From contig OU696574.1 in assembly GCA_916048095.2 (NCBI GenBank), forward strand, positions 9,402,587 to 9,466,586: 64,000 nt of DNA, given 5' to 3'. The stretch is from Sacculina carcini. Taxonomy: Eukaryota; Arthropoda; Thecostraca; Sacculinidae. Shown one piece after another: positions 8,040 to 18,489 of this stretch. The position numbers were made by a program, and so were the translations under genes. The notes beneath the pieces are model-generated. The model did no database searches. It saw only the letters and a program-made list of their open reading frames with translations, and was not told where the DNA came from. Position 1 is the stretch's first letter; every line of letters starts with the position of its first letter.

Positions 8040-10136
8040 ATGCCATATATTCTCAAGAAGATCAATATTGAGGAGGCGTTTGCCAAACACCTCGCCTGGA
8101 CCGGTGTTACCGAGAAGGCAGCAAGGCTATGCGTCCACTATAACGACACTTCAAAGTGGAGCATGCTTTCCAACTGGCAGAAGACCATTCGCCAGTGTCC
8201 CGCGTACTATGCGCACAATCTCAAACAATACTCGGCAAAAATGACCACCAAGAAGCCCAGCAAGGTTCTCGTCATGTGTAGCAAGCATACCACTTTGCTG
8301 CAAAACCTGGAGATCTCGCTGCGTATGTACAACAGACGTTGGCTTCTGGATTTCGTGGAGCAGCAAGGATTCATTGTTCTGCTCGACTACATGAATATCA
8401 TACTGTCGGCCAAAGAACGTCTTGACCAAGAAGAGGAGACCACTGAAGAGGAGACTCAAACTTGCTGTATGCCGATATTCTGCAGATCTAAACCAAACAC
8501 CAATAAGTCCACTCTTATTAAAAATGCACACCAGGTGTTGAAACAATGTGTGCTTTGTATCAAAGCAATAGTGGGAGATAAAGTATCCATCAATAAAATA
8601 GTCCTGAATCGGGAAAATATCCTAGTGCTGGTACGTTGCGTCGACTTTATCGTACAAGAGTCTTCGGCAACGATCATTATCGATCCAACAGCATCTACGA
8701 TCATGGGCATTTTAAAAACGTTGGCGATAAACGACCCGCATGTCCGCACTGTGCTTCAAGATTTTCGCTACAATGATCTCTACACTCGTCAAATGGGCAG
8801 ATTAAGTGATTTGGTCAATAATTTCGATGAGCCTGGGCCTCAATCGCCATATATTGAGATGCAAGATCCTGATACCAAAACTGAAACGGTCAGTGCGGAC
8901 CTGGTGCCTGCGGCGGCGGCGGCGGCCAGCTCAATTGAGGCGGCAACATGTCCCACCAAGTACTCGCTGGCCGATTTTGAGCTGATTAGCGTGATTGGAT
9001 GCGGCGGCGGCGGCAAAGTGATGATGGTGGAGCTGCGACGCACTCGGCGCGTGTACGCTATGAAGGTGATCAAGAAGGAGATACTAACCTGTGACTATCT
9101 TATCAAATCAGTAAAGATAGAAAAGAACGTCTTTCAGACAGTGTCCAACCATCCGTTCCTGGTTGGACTGCACTCGTGCTTTCAGAGTTTCAGTCGGCTG
9201 TTTTTTGTGATTGAGCTTGTGAGCGGCGGTGACCTCAGGTTTCACATGCATCGCCACGGCAAACTGCCCGAGGAGCACGTCAGGTTCTACTCGGCTGAGA
9301 TTTGCATAGCGCTCAAATTTCTACACGAGAACGGTATCATCCACCGTGACCTGAAGCCGAGAAATGTGCTGATCGACCACGAGGGCCATATCAAGCTGAC
9401 GGACTACGGCATATGCAAGGTGGGAATTCGACCGGGCGACAGGACGCTCAAAATCTGCGGCACACCCGGCTACATAGCACCGGAGATGCTGCGTGGCGAG
9501 GGTTACGACTTCAGTGTGGACTGGTGGGCGCTGGGTGTGCTCATGTACAAGATGATGACTGATGACAATCCGTTCTATATTGACTATTTTCCTGAATGTA
9601 CCGCTGATAGAATAAGTGAACTGAGACGGATGGATATTGCCATCAGGACCCTACACATTCCGCAGTCTTTGTCGGTGGAGACGCGCAACATTCTCAAGGG
9701 ATTTATCGAGATAAACCCGCTGAAGCGACTGGGATGTCAATCGGATACCGGTATCCAGGACATACTGGAACACGCGTTCTTTGAGAGCATTGACTGGCAG
9801 TTACTGGAGCAAAAACAGCTGACACCGCCGTACAAGCCGTACATCAGGACCAAACGTGACCTGGCCAACTTTCCGCATCCGTTAACCGACCTGCCGGCGT
9901 GGATGGCACCTGACAGACCAATCAATACACGGACTCAATACATCGACCAGAGCAATTTTGACGGATTCGACTATGTCAACCCGTCACTGATAGGTCACAC
10001 AGAAATATGTTATACCATCGCTATAATTATATCGGTATGTCTTATTATATCATTGAACCAAGCAGCGATGCAGCCAGTGGAGCGGTCACACCAGCCAGGA
10101 TCAGTACCTCGGCCAGGACCAGAACGTACCCGGTGA
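8040..10136 (+). CDS. Chimeric FMNL-type GBD/FH3 - atypical PKC-like kinase, copy A
   Basis: 698 residues, no introns. Residues ~8-262 resemble the FMNL/Frl formin GTPase-binding/FH3 region: EEAFAKHL, ARLCVHYNDTSKW, LLQNLEISLR, WLLDFVEQQGFIVLLDYM, and HQVLKQCVLCIKA to ILVLVRCVD. An acidic stretch (129-138) and six alanines (291-296) form linkers. Residues ~313-581 are an aPKC-type kinase: G-loop GCGGGGKV (320-327), Lys342, Glu361, HRDLKPRN (435-442), DYG (455-457) and APE (480-482). The C-tail keeps FDGFDYVNP (640-648). PB1 and C1 are absent. The activation-loop phosphosite is Lys471 and the turn-motif Thr is Ala623. Residues 656-673 are strongly hydrophobic. The start ATG fits the FMNL alignment, and the upstream in-frame extension of B and C is frameshifted here. 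Unlike B and C, residue 2 is Pro and residue 37 Thr. Active-site residues are intact, so catalysis is plausible. GTPase binding is inferred. Confidence 0.85.
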   Translation: MPYILKKINIEEAFAKHLAWTGVTEKAARLCVHYNDTSKWSMLSNWQKTIRQCPAYYAHNLKQYSAKMTTKKPSKVLVMCSKHTTLLQNLEISLRMYNRRWLLDFVEQQGFIVLLDYMNIILSAKERLDQEEETTEEETQTCCMPIFCRSKPNTNKSTLIKNAHQVLKQCVLCIKAIVGDKVSINKIVLNRENILVLVRCVDFIVQESSATIIIDPTASTIMGILKTLAINDPHVRTVLQDFRYNDLYTRQMGRLSDLVNNFDEPGPQSPYIEMQDPDTKTETVSADLVPAAAAAASSIEAATCPTKYSLADFELISVIGCGGGGKVMMVELRRTRRVYAMKVIKKEILTCDYLIKSVKIEKNVFQTVSNHPFLVGLHSCFQSFSRLFFVIELVSGGDLRFHMHRHGKLPEEHVRFYSAEICIALKFLHENGIIHRDLKPRNVLIDHEGHIKLTDYGICKVGIRPGDRTLKICGTPGYIAPEMLRGEGYDFSVDWWALGVLMYKMMTDDNPFYIDYFPECTADRISELRRMDIAIRTLHIPQSLSVETRNILKGFIEINPLKRLGCQSDTGIQDILEHAFFESIDWQLLEQKQLTPPYKPYIRTKRDLANFPHPLTDLPAWMAPDRPINTRTQYIDQSNFDGFDYVNPSLIGHTEICYTIAIIISVCLIISLNQAAMQPVERSHQPGSVPRPGPERTR

Positions 10137-10847
10137 CATCGGCCGTGTTCAACATTGACAGGTCACATCTCGATCGCTGTGTCTCTTGTCCATCTAACAT
10201 CTAACATCTAGCATCAGCGTTGTGCTTCAAGTGAAAATCAACGCAACAAATCTGACGGAAGACACGCCACATTTCTGCTTCTCTCTCTATATGTCCTACT
10301 CTCTCTATCGTTTGACGTAATCTCAAGCTGTGAAGACAGGGCGAGGAGATGAATGGTGGCAGCGACTTTTATTGCCATCTCCACTGTCCTAACATCTTTC
10401 CGAGAACAATTATGACGTCACAATAAGCTTGTGCACATTGCACAAATATAGCCGATATTGGCGACATTCATGGCGAGCATGAACGAATGTAGTGAGCTTT
10501 GAGCTTGCTAAAAAAAACACTCATTGAACCGACAATATGAAGATGTGACATTATTTGAATATGACCAATTTTGATTGAGTGAATGTATCATAAGTCAGAC
10601 TGCTCAAGATTACGTTTGGTGAAATTATGGAAGAAAGTTTGCCCACTGAAAACACAGAAAGCAGGCGACAATGAGTAGCGTGGCAGCTATGATACCCCCG
10701 CCATATGAGCGGATAATACTTTCCTCTGGGAAAGGGGGACCTGTAGCCACAGGCCAAAATAATTACATTAGCAAGTAGTGTATTTAACCTTTGTATTAGC
10801 TATTTGTAGAATGACACAATATAACTTAAAAAAGATATATTAAAACA
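10137..10847 (+). other. 3' flank of kinase copy A
   Basis: No recognised gene. It begins with a triple CATCTAA/CATCTAG repeat (10190-10213). A CRE-type palindrome TGACGTCA lies at 10413-10420. ATTAAA at 10839-10844 is a possible variant polyadenylation signal, and I see no AATAAA. A 68-codon minus frame (10551-10757) is present in all three copies but matches nothing known. On the minus strand CTTTCTGTGTTTTCAG resembles a splice acceptor. The segment is single-copy apart from the kinase-locus duplication. Confidence 0.4.
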
Positions 10848-10975
10848 CGTGGGACATCGCTGTCCCACGCGCGCCTATACGAACACACCGCACAGCAAAC
10901 ACGCCCAAACACGACTCCTCACCTACACATCCTCACATCTCAACACGACCCCCGATCACCGCCACGCAGAGTATG
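10848..10975 (+). repeat. Diverged LTR-related fragment with hairpin
   Basis: CGTGGGACA-TCGC-TGTCCCACG (10848-10869) is a perfect 9-bp stem followed by CGCGCCTA and a CA-rich tail. The LTRs at 16934-20739 carry the same order: hairpin, CCCCACGCGCGCCTACAAG, CA-rich run. I read this as an old or related LTR fragment. Copy B at 27271 keeps the hairpin. Copy C at ~47825 has lost its left arm. Confidence 0.45.
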
Positions 10976-11062
10976 GATACGGTACGGTACGGTACGAAAT
11001 TACGGTACGGTACGATTGAATTTCGGGCAAGAGTACGGTACGAAATTACGGAACGAAATTTT
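10976..11062. repeat. ACGGT minisatellite
   Basis: Clusters of the pentamer ACGGT (TACGGTACGGTACGGTACG), separated by AAATT spacers. Present in the same position in copies B and C with point changes. Confidence 0.85.
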
Positions 11063-11169
11063 TTCTTTTCTGGACCTTGAAGTCAAATCCGTTAGTTTTG
11101 TATATGAACTCGTTTTACACGGTGAAATTAAACGTTATATTGTCTATAGTTGCTGCCCCCGGGACATTA

Positions 11170-12389
11170 TCTATATATATAAAAGAGATCCTCTGTGTGT
11201 CTGTGTGTCTGTTTGTGTGTCCCACCCTCCTTGGTCCATTTTCTATGAGCTGCTAATCAGCCATGATATGGCGTACCCGCTAACAATATATACCATCACG
11301 TTGGAAATTTTCTTGTCTACACTTTAGAGTAAATTTTAAATCTTAAAAATGAAACCAAAAAAAGTTATAGCGGTGAAAAGACAAAATGAACCCTGAAAAA
11401 TGCGAACATTTTGGTCAATTTTCTGAAGACTACTCTTCCTAAACCAGCAATGGTAAAACTATACAAATTATACCAATGGGTAGAAAATTTTCTGCTCTAC
11501 TCAACGAACAATAATTTATACCCAAAAATTAAATATAAAACATGTAAAATGGAAAAAATTCAATCTACATTCAAAATATTTTTTAAACTCCACGCGTCCG
11601 ATTTTCTATACTTTTTTCTCTATTTCTCAAAAACTAATTATCACACATCTAAATAAATATTACCATCATGCTGGGAATTTTCTTTGCTACAACACGGTGT
11701 TATTTTTTATTTTTCAAAGTGTATTAAAAAAAGTTACGGCGGTGTGAAGTGTAAATGACAAAGTCAAAAAGGCAAAATTAGCACACAAAAACGTTAATAT
11801 TTTGGTCAATATTCCGCTATCCTGTCCTGATAAGCCAACAGCAGTACAGCTATAAAACTTATACTATTGTGTAGAGAATTTTGTGTTCTACAAGAAAAGT
11901 TATAATTTATACCCACAAATTATACAAAAAACGTGTAAAATTAGCAAAATTCTCAAATACATCCTAAATTACACTTGAACACCAGGCGACTAAAATTAAT
12001 TCATTTTTCTACTATTTCTCAGTAACTATTTGTTATACATAAAAAATAAATTATACCATCGTGCTAGAAATCTTGTTTTGTACAATACGGTATAATTTGT
12101 AATTTTCCAAAGGGTATCTGAAGGAAGTTACGGCGGTGTAAAGTCAAAAGGACATATTGCCAATTTGACAGCTATTATGCGCACTTGCGATTACACAGGA
12201 ATATACACCGATTAAATTTCACTGAAGCCCAATCACAATTAAGAATGCATCATATTATCTCCAAGCATGGATGGTGTGGTTTTTTTGCGTACAGTTTAAT
12301 TAATGCTACACTATACTGAATAGAAAGTCTTTATTGTCCTCAATATTTACACATCAAATGTTCCACACGACGGGCGGGTAAAATGCTAC
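11170..12389 (+). mobile_element. 1.2-kb Helentron-like repeat element
   Basis: Starts TCTATATATATAAAAGAG with a TGTGTGTCTG run, contains one to two ~340-bp internal repeats, and ends with the core CACGACGGGCGGG followed by TAAAATGCTAC. The left flank (GCTGCCCCCGGGACATTA) differs from that of the copy at 14744, while the sequence after the right end (GGAACAAAGTAA) is shared. The true right boundary may therefore lie further on. The frames at 11016-11656 are repeat-derived and identical in kind in B and C. Confidence 0.5.
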
Positions 12390-14743
12390 TTGGAACAAAG
12401 TAAGCTACTGAATTTTACTGTGCAATTTAATTGGTTTAATTTCAAGTTACATACGCTTAAGTTGCATAAGGATACGGATTGTAATATCATGCAATGCCAA
12501 GTATATGCATATGCTGTTTTAGAGGAAGCATTAATCTGGAATTATAGAGATGTTTCATTGTTTTGATAGTGTTACACCTCTGAATTACTACACACGAAGG
12601 ACGGGTGTGAATTTGAGTAGTGTTGAGGGAAAAACATCGTCAATAATTAAAACAAGAATTTACAAATTTGACTTTTTCTATTGGTCGTTTTTCATCAATT
12701 TTGTTTGTGTTTGTTTCGTGTTTGAGTTCCGAATTATTCCGCACGCCGGGCAGCTTGAAATATGAGGCGGGTTGTGGAAAAACATGTTTTCTAAATTGAA
12801 ACATAAATTTCACATTTAGACTTTCATATTGGCTTGGACTTTCCTATGGGTTTGTTTTTCTTTTTCAATTTTCACTAATATTTTTATTAATTGAATATTA
12901 ATTATATTTTATGAACTGTTCCGCACGACGGGCGAATTAAATGTATCTATAAAGAGTGGGTTTAAATGATAGCGAGGTATATGATATTTTGCTAGCAGTA
13001 AATATTCTAGCGATGAAAGTAGAATAGCTCCTAAGCAAATGATTTTGGAGAATGATGTGAACCTTTAAATATATTTTGCGATCTGATGATATATGTATTA
13101 GGAATAATACGTAGCAGAATATAGATTGCATAATATAATATCGGCTGTAATATCAAGGGCTGTAATATCGGTGTAATCCAAAAAATAACAACTGTATGAA
13201 TATGATGCATTATTGGAAGCATAATCGGGAATTATGAGAAAATATGATAATGGTGTATAATTATATCGCATTATGCAACAAATGTGAATTTAGCTGCCTT
13301 ACAGTTTGGTTCCGATACTATATTGGCGGGTTGAGAGAAAAGTATTGGTGGGCCGCGTGTGTGGGACCCCTGGGGTAGATAATATCAGTCTTCTGATTAC
13401 AAATTATGATCGCATCAGTATATTTTGTGATCACAAACTAATAAGTTAAATCACCTCAGACTAGGCTGAGTGCGGTCAAGATTGGATGGTTGGGCTGGGT
13501 TGGCTAGGTTTGACTCAGGTTATATTGGGTTTTAATGATAGCGGAAAATATATAAATTTTAGCAATAAATATTATAGTGGTAAAAGTGAAATAGTACTTA
13601 AGCAAATGATATTGGGGAATGATGTTAAGTAATAAATATAGTTTGGAAACATTCTGATGAAAAGATTTCATCATCTTTCATTGTTTGTTTCGTGTTTGTG
13701 TTCTGAATTATACCACACGACGGGCAGATTTATATATCAGGCGGGTTGAGGGATAATATTTGTCAAAATAAGAACAAAAATATTCACATTTAGACTTTTC
13801 TATAAGTTAAGATATATATAGGTTACATTTTTTGGTTTTCAATTTGTATTCATTATATTCTATGGATTTTATATGAATTTTATTGTATGAATTGTTCCGC
13901 ACGACGGGCGGGTTTAAAACAGTGTTTTTAGTTCATTTTTTCAAATGGTTAATTTAAAAAAGGTATTTTTTTATAATAAAAATGCTCCGCGGGCAGCAAC
14001 TATAGACAATAGAACGTTCAATTTACCCTGTAGAATTATTCCATACACAAAACCAATGGATTTGATATTTGGATTTGATATTTGATAAATGGAAAATATT
14101 TCCCCTCAGTCCGTCTGACGGACTGAGGGGAAATATTTTGTCGAAATATAAATAATTAAACTTATAATTTTCAATTGATTAATATTTTTATGAGTTTACC
14201 CTGATTCATTTTTAATTTTCTATATTTTTTTATGAATTGAATATGAATTTCATGTTATGAATTGCTCCGCACAACGGGCGGGTTTTAATGCTATATATTT
14301 ACATAAAGAAGAAATTATCTGTCTGTCTGTGTATGTATGCTCGAATATGAGGTGACATAATTGCGCTGGTTCATGGTTCGCTGGTTCAATGATCAGGGGC
14401 TTCAAACGCAAACGAAGCGATGGCTCATTTTTATGAAATAAAAATGTCCCGCGGGCAGCAATAAAACGTTCAATTTCACCGTGTAGAATATATTAATATA
14501 CAAAACTAATGGATTTGACTTCATGAACCAGAACGGATGGTGTTCGAGTTTTGAATTATTCCGCACGTCTGCCGGGTTTAAATATGAGGGGGGCTGAGTG
14601 AAAATATTTTGTCAAAATAAAATTAAAAATAATGAAATTTAGACTTTTTAATTGATTAAGGTTTTTATGAGTTTGCCTTATTTATTTTTAATTTGCAATA
14701 TTTTTATGAATTGCTCCGCACAACGGGCGGGTTTTAATGCTAG
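12390..14743 (+). repeat. GC-core repeat mosaic downstream of kinase A
   Basis: No gene seen. Cores occur near 12362, 12741, 12926, 13718, 13897, 14270 and 14720. A stretch at 13480-13540 with GGTTGGGCTGGGTTGGCTAGG is the reverse complement of the AACCCAACCC stretch in block X. A 47-bp perfect palindrome is listed separately. The whole region recurs at 28813-31166, at 49362-51269 and, in part, at 53376-54890. Confidence 0.65.
14093..14139. repeat. 47-bp perfect palindrome
   Basis: Two 23-base arms (14093-14115 and 14117-14139) are exact reverse complements around a single T. The arm reads AAAATATTTCCCCTCAGTCC then GTC. The corresponding L-block sequence at ~54730 has only the right arm (GACTGAGGGGAAATATT), so the left arm arose by copying the right arm in inverted orientation. 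Confidence 0.95.
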
Positions 14744-15954
14744 TCTATATATATAAAAGAGATCCTCTGTCTGTCTGTCTGTGTGTCCCACCCTCCTTGT
14801 TCCATTTTCTATCAGCTACTACTCGGCCACCACTTGGCGTACCCGCTAACATTTTATACCATTACGTTGGAAATTTTCTTGTCTACACGACAGGTTAAAT
14901 TTTAAATTTTAAAAATCAAACCAAAAAAAGTTATACCGGTAAAAAGACAAAATGAACCCTGAAAAATGCGAAAATTTTGGTCAATATTCTACAATCTACT
15001 CCTCATAAACCAGCAATGGTACAACTATGCGAATCATACCACTGTGTAGGAATTTTCTGTTCTACAAGATAGGCTATAATTCATTCCTAAAAATTAATTA
15101 TAAAACATGTAAAATTGAAAGAAAATCAATATACATTCAAAATTTCATTTAAACTCCACGCGTCCGATTTTCTACACTTTTTTCTCTATTTCTCAAAAAC
15201 TAATTATCACACATCTAAATAAATAATACCATCATGCTGGGAATTTTGTTTTCTACAGCACGGTACAAATTTTAATTTTCCACAGTGTATTAAAAAAAAG
15301 TTACGGCGGTGTGGAGTCAAAATGACAAAGTCAAAAAGGTAAAATTAGCACACAAAAACGTGAATATTTTGGTCAATATTCCGCTATCTATTCCTCATAA
15401 ACCAGCAATGGTACAGCTATAAAAATTATACTATTGTGTAGAGAATTTTGTGTTCTACAAGATAAGCTATAATTTATACCCACAAATGATACAAAACGTG
15501 TAAATTGGCAAAATTCTCAAATACATCCAAAATTACACTTGAACACCGGGCGAATAAAATTAATTAATTTTTCTACTATTTCTCAGTAACTATTTATTAC
15601 ACATAAAAATAAATTATACCATCGTGCTAGAAATTTTGTTTTCTACAATACGGTATAATTTGTAATTTTCCAAGGTGTATTTGAAGGAAGTTACGGCGGT
15701 GTAAAGTCAAAAGGACATATTGTCAATTTGACAGCTATTATGCGCACTTGCGATTACACAGGAATATACACCGATTAAATTTCACTGAAGCCCAATCACA
15801 ATTAAGAATGTATCATATTAGCTCCAAGCATGGATGGTGTGGTGTTATTGCGTACAGTTTAATTAATGATACACTATACTGAATAGAAAAAGGCTTTATT
15901 GTCCTCAATATTTACACATAAATGGTTCAGCACGATGGGCGGGTAAAATGCTAC
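14744..15954 (+). mobile_element. 1.2-kb Helentron-like repeat element
   Basis: Begins TCTATATATATAAAAGAG directly after the repeat end TTTTAATGCTAG, so two elements abut head to tail. It contains CTGTCTGTCTGTCTG, the GGCGTACCCGCTAAC segment and the internal 340-bp type repeat, and ends GGGCGGGTAAAATGCTAC. Copy B (31167) has an additional internal repeat. No coding frame. Confidence 0.5.
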
Positions 15955-16137
15955 TGGGAACAAAGTAAACTACTGAATTTTACTGTGTAATTTAATTGGT
16001 TTAATTTCAAGTTGCATACGCTTAAGTTGCATAAGGATATGGGTTGTAATATCATGCAATGCCAACTATATGCATATGCTGTTTTAGCGGAAGCATAAAT
16101 CTGGAATTATAGAGATGACAGAAGGTTTCATTGTTTT

Positions 16138-16660
16138 TACGAGCGAGCGAGTTCATACTTGGTGTTACTAGGAAAATGAGTATGAGCGGCCCGCCGGCCG
16201 GCCGGCCGTGGTCACGCTTTTCAGAGGCTTATATCTCTGGAACCATTAGTCCGATTAACATGCATTTTTTTGTTGGGTAGCCTCATCCTTCCTGCCGCGA
16301 ATGAGACTATGCCAAATTATGTCAGTTCCCACTGTGGCACGTGGCACGTCCCAAATGCCCTCCTACTTTTTCGAAAAACACTATTTACCCGTTTTTCAGA
16401 GGCTTATATCTCTGGAACCATAAGTCCGATTAACATGCGTTTTTTTGTTTGTTGGGTAGCCCAATCCTTCCTGCCGCGAATGAGACCATGCCGAATCATG
16501 TCAGTGCCCAGTGTGGTACGTGGCACGTGCCATATGCCTTCTTATAATTTAGCAGAAAACTTTGCCCATGCACGCAGACAAATGCATTTACGACAAAGTT
16601 TGATTACATATGATAGCTTCGTGCTCGCTCGTTCATCGCCGAACACGGCGCCTTACTGGT
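16138..16660. mobile_element. ~523-bp insertion with 10-bp inverted repeat
   Basis: Copy B (TTGTTTTGATAGTG at 32894-32907) lacks this segment, so its limits are set by comparison. ACGAGCGAGC at 16139-16148 is repeated inverted at 16623-16632. The interior contains CCGGCCGGCCGG (~16193-16207) and two tandem units with a 175-bp period (TCAGAGGCTTATATCTCTGG at 16221 and 16396), each ending GTGGCACGT. A 130-codon frame crosses both units but its repeated half is just the tandem unit, so no gene is called. No clear target duplication is visible, and the family is not recognised. Confidence 0.6.
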
Positions 16661-16933
16661 GATAGTGTTATACTTCTGAATTACATCAAACGAAGGACGG
16701 GTGTGAATTTGAGCAGTGTTGAGGGAAAAAACTTCGTCAATAATTAAAACAAGAATTTACAAATATATATTTTTCTATTGGATAAGCTTTTTTCTTCATT
16801 ATATTTTATTTATAGTCCCGCACGACGGGCGGGTTTAAATACGAGGCTGTTCGAGGAAAAATATTTTGCCACATCTAAAATAAAATCATTCATATTTAGA
16901 CTTTTCTATTGGTTAATAATTTTTATGGGATTA

Positions 16934-17358
16934 TGTAGCAAAAACAAAAATATATTACAGACAGGCGCGCGTGGGTATCACTGCCCCACGCGCGCCTACA
17001 AGACGTCACGCCACAACCGCAGCTCAAACAAGACTCTCCGCTCACACCGTGTCACACGGGAGCACACACGGACACACACACACACACACAGTCCTCACCC
17101 GCCGCAACAACCAATCAGCGGCGAGCCGGTCATTCACTCGCCGCTGCGGGGCATGGACAATTCACAAACGCATACACACACACACCGAAACAACTGCACA
17201 CACACACCGAAACAACTAGACACACTCGCTCACACACTCTCGCACGCAATATACAATTCAACTATACACGATCACACATAGACACACTAACACGTTCACG
17301 CACTCACAATCTTTCACACACACACACACTCTCTCTCACTACACACGATTACACCACA
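16934..17358. repeat. LTR 1 of array (425 bp)
   Basis: Starts TGTAGCAAAAACAAAAAT and ends GATTACACCACA. It contains the hairpin AGGCGCGCGTGGG / CCCACGCGCGCCT with a short loop, a CCAATCAG box inside CAACAACCAATCAGCGGCG, and CA-rich runs. It differs from the other LTRs by T for C in the hairpin loop (GTGGGTATC). Confidence 0.88.
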
Positions 17359-18064
17359 CCTCCACCTGTTTTTAAAGAAACAAATCAACAAAAAACCGCG
17401 AACCAAGCAAACCAGGAAAAATGAACCAATAACCAAAATCTAATTAGACGACGGCCTCCACCAGATGCACACACCTTGGCTGCGGCGAAACACAACACGT
17501 CAGGCCCCAGCGTCCACCACGCTCCCGCCTCCGCCCGTGCTCTTCAGTGCTCCGCCGCAGCCTGCCCTCCTCTTCATCACCGGCTGCCGCGACAGGGCAC
17601 AACACTTCGACCCCAGCACCCACTATGCTCCCGTCGACTCCAATGCTCTTCAGCACCCTGCCGCAAACAGCCGGGACGTCGCCGTTCACACAGGCCACGC
17701 CGTCGACGTCGTTCGTCATGTTTTCCTCCGGCTTCAGCAGCCTCTCTCTGTCACCTGCCGTCCAGCACCAGCATCCTCCACGAGCGATCGTCGCCTCCAC
17801 TGACAATCCTGTAGTTGCCCGGCGACGTGCCTTACACCAGTGCAGGCGAGACGACCAGCATCCCTCGGCCACAGCTCCTCAGCTGCCTCCCGCCGGCATC
17901 ATGCTGCACTGCCGTCCCCCTGCACACCAGCCTGACACGCCATCGAGCACCTCCACCGCTGTTCTCCGCTGGTAGGCCGCTACTGATGCTGGAAGGCACC
18001 ATCTCCGCTGCTGAAGCCGGGTCGCAGACAAAAATATTTCCAAAACAAAAAGGCCGAAATAGCT
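17359..18064. other. Internal region 1 of LTR array (706 bp)
   Basis: GC-rich segment, unlike its AT-rich surroundings, between LTR 1 and LTR 2. Several overlapping frames of 84-142 codons lie on both strands, none recognisable and none resembling Gag or Pol. Overlapping frames on both strands are expected in GC-rich sequence. The same frames appear unchanged in the second and third units. It is probably an untranslated template region. Confidence 0.75.
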
Positions 18065-18489
18065 TGTAGCAAAAACAAAAATATATTACAGACAGGCGCG
18101 CGTGGGCATCACTGCCCCACGCGCGCCTACAAGACGTCACGCCACAACCGCAGCTCAAACAAGACTCTCCGCTCACACCGTGTCACACGGGAGCACACAC
18201 GGACACACACACACACACACAGTCCTCACCCGCCGCAACAACCAATCAGCGGCGAGCCGGTCATTCACTCGCCGCTGCGGGGCATGGACAATTCACAAAC
18301 GCATACACACACACACCGAAACAACTGCACACACACACCGAAACAACTAGACACACTCGCTCACACACTCTCGCACGCAATATACAATTCAACTATACAC
18401 GATCACACATAGACACACTAACACGTTCACGCACTCACAATCTTTCACACACACACACACACTCTCTCACTACACACGATTACACCACA
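18065..18489. repeat. LTR 2 of array (425 bp)
   Basis: Same termini and landmarks as LTR 1, 1131 bp further on. It serves at once as the right LTR of unit 1 and the left LTR of unit 2. Confidence 0.88.

Noticed and set aside
10551-10757. 68-codon minus-strand frame after each kinase
   Set aside because: Present in all copies only because the locus is duplicated. No recognised protein, and the sequence is near-identical for kilobases around it, so conservation is uninformative.
16270-16662. 130-codon frame in the 523-bp insertion
   Set aside because: Its repeated half is the 175-bp tandem unit translated in the same frame, with no recognised domain or codon bias.
17444-17872. 142-codon frames on both strands of the LTR-array internal region, repeated three times
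   Set aside because: They overlap each other in opposite strands in GC-rich sequence, have low-complexity Arg/Ser/Pro/Ala composition and match no Gag, Pol or known protein. Their repetition reflects the DNA repeat.
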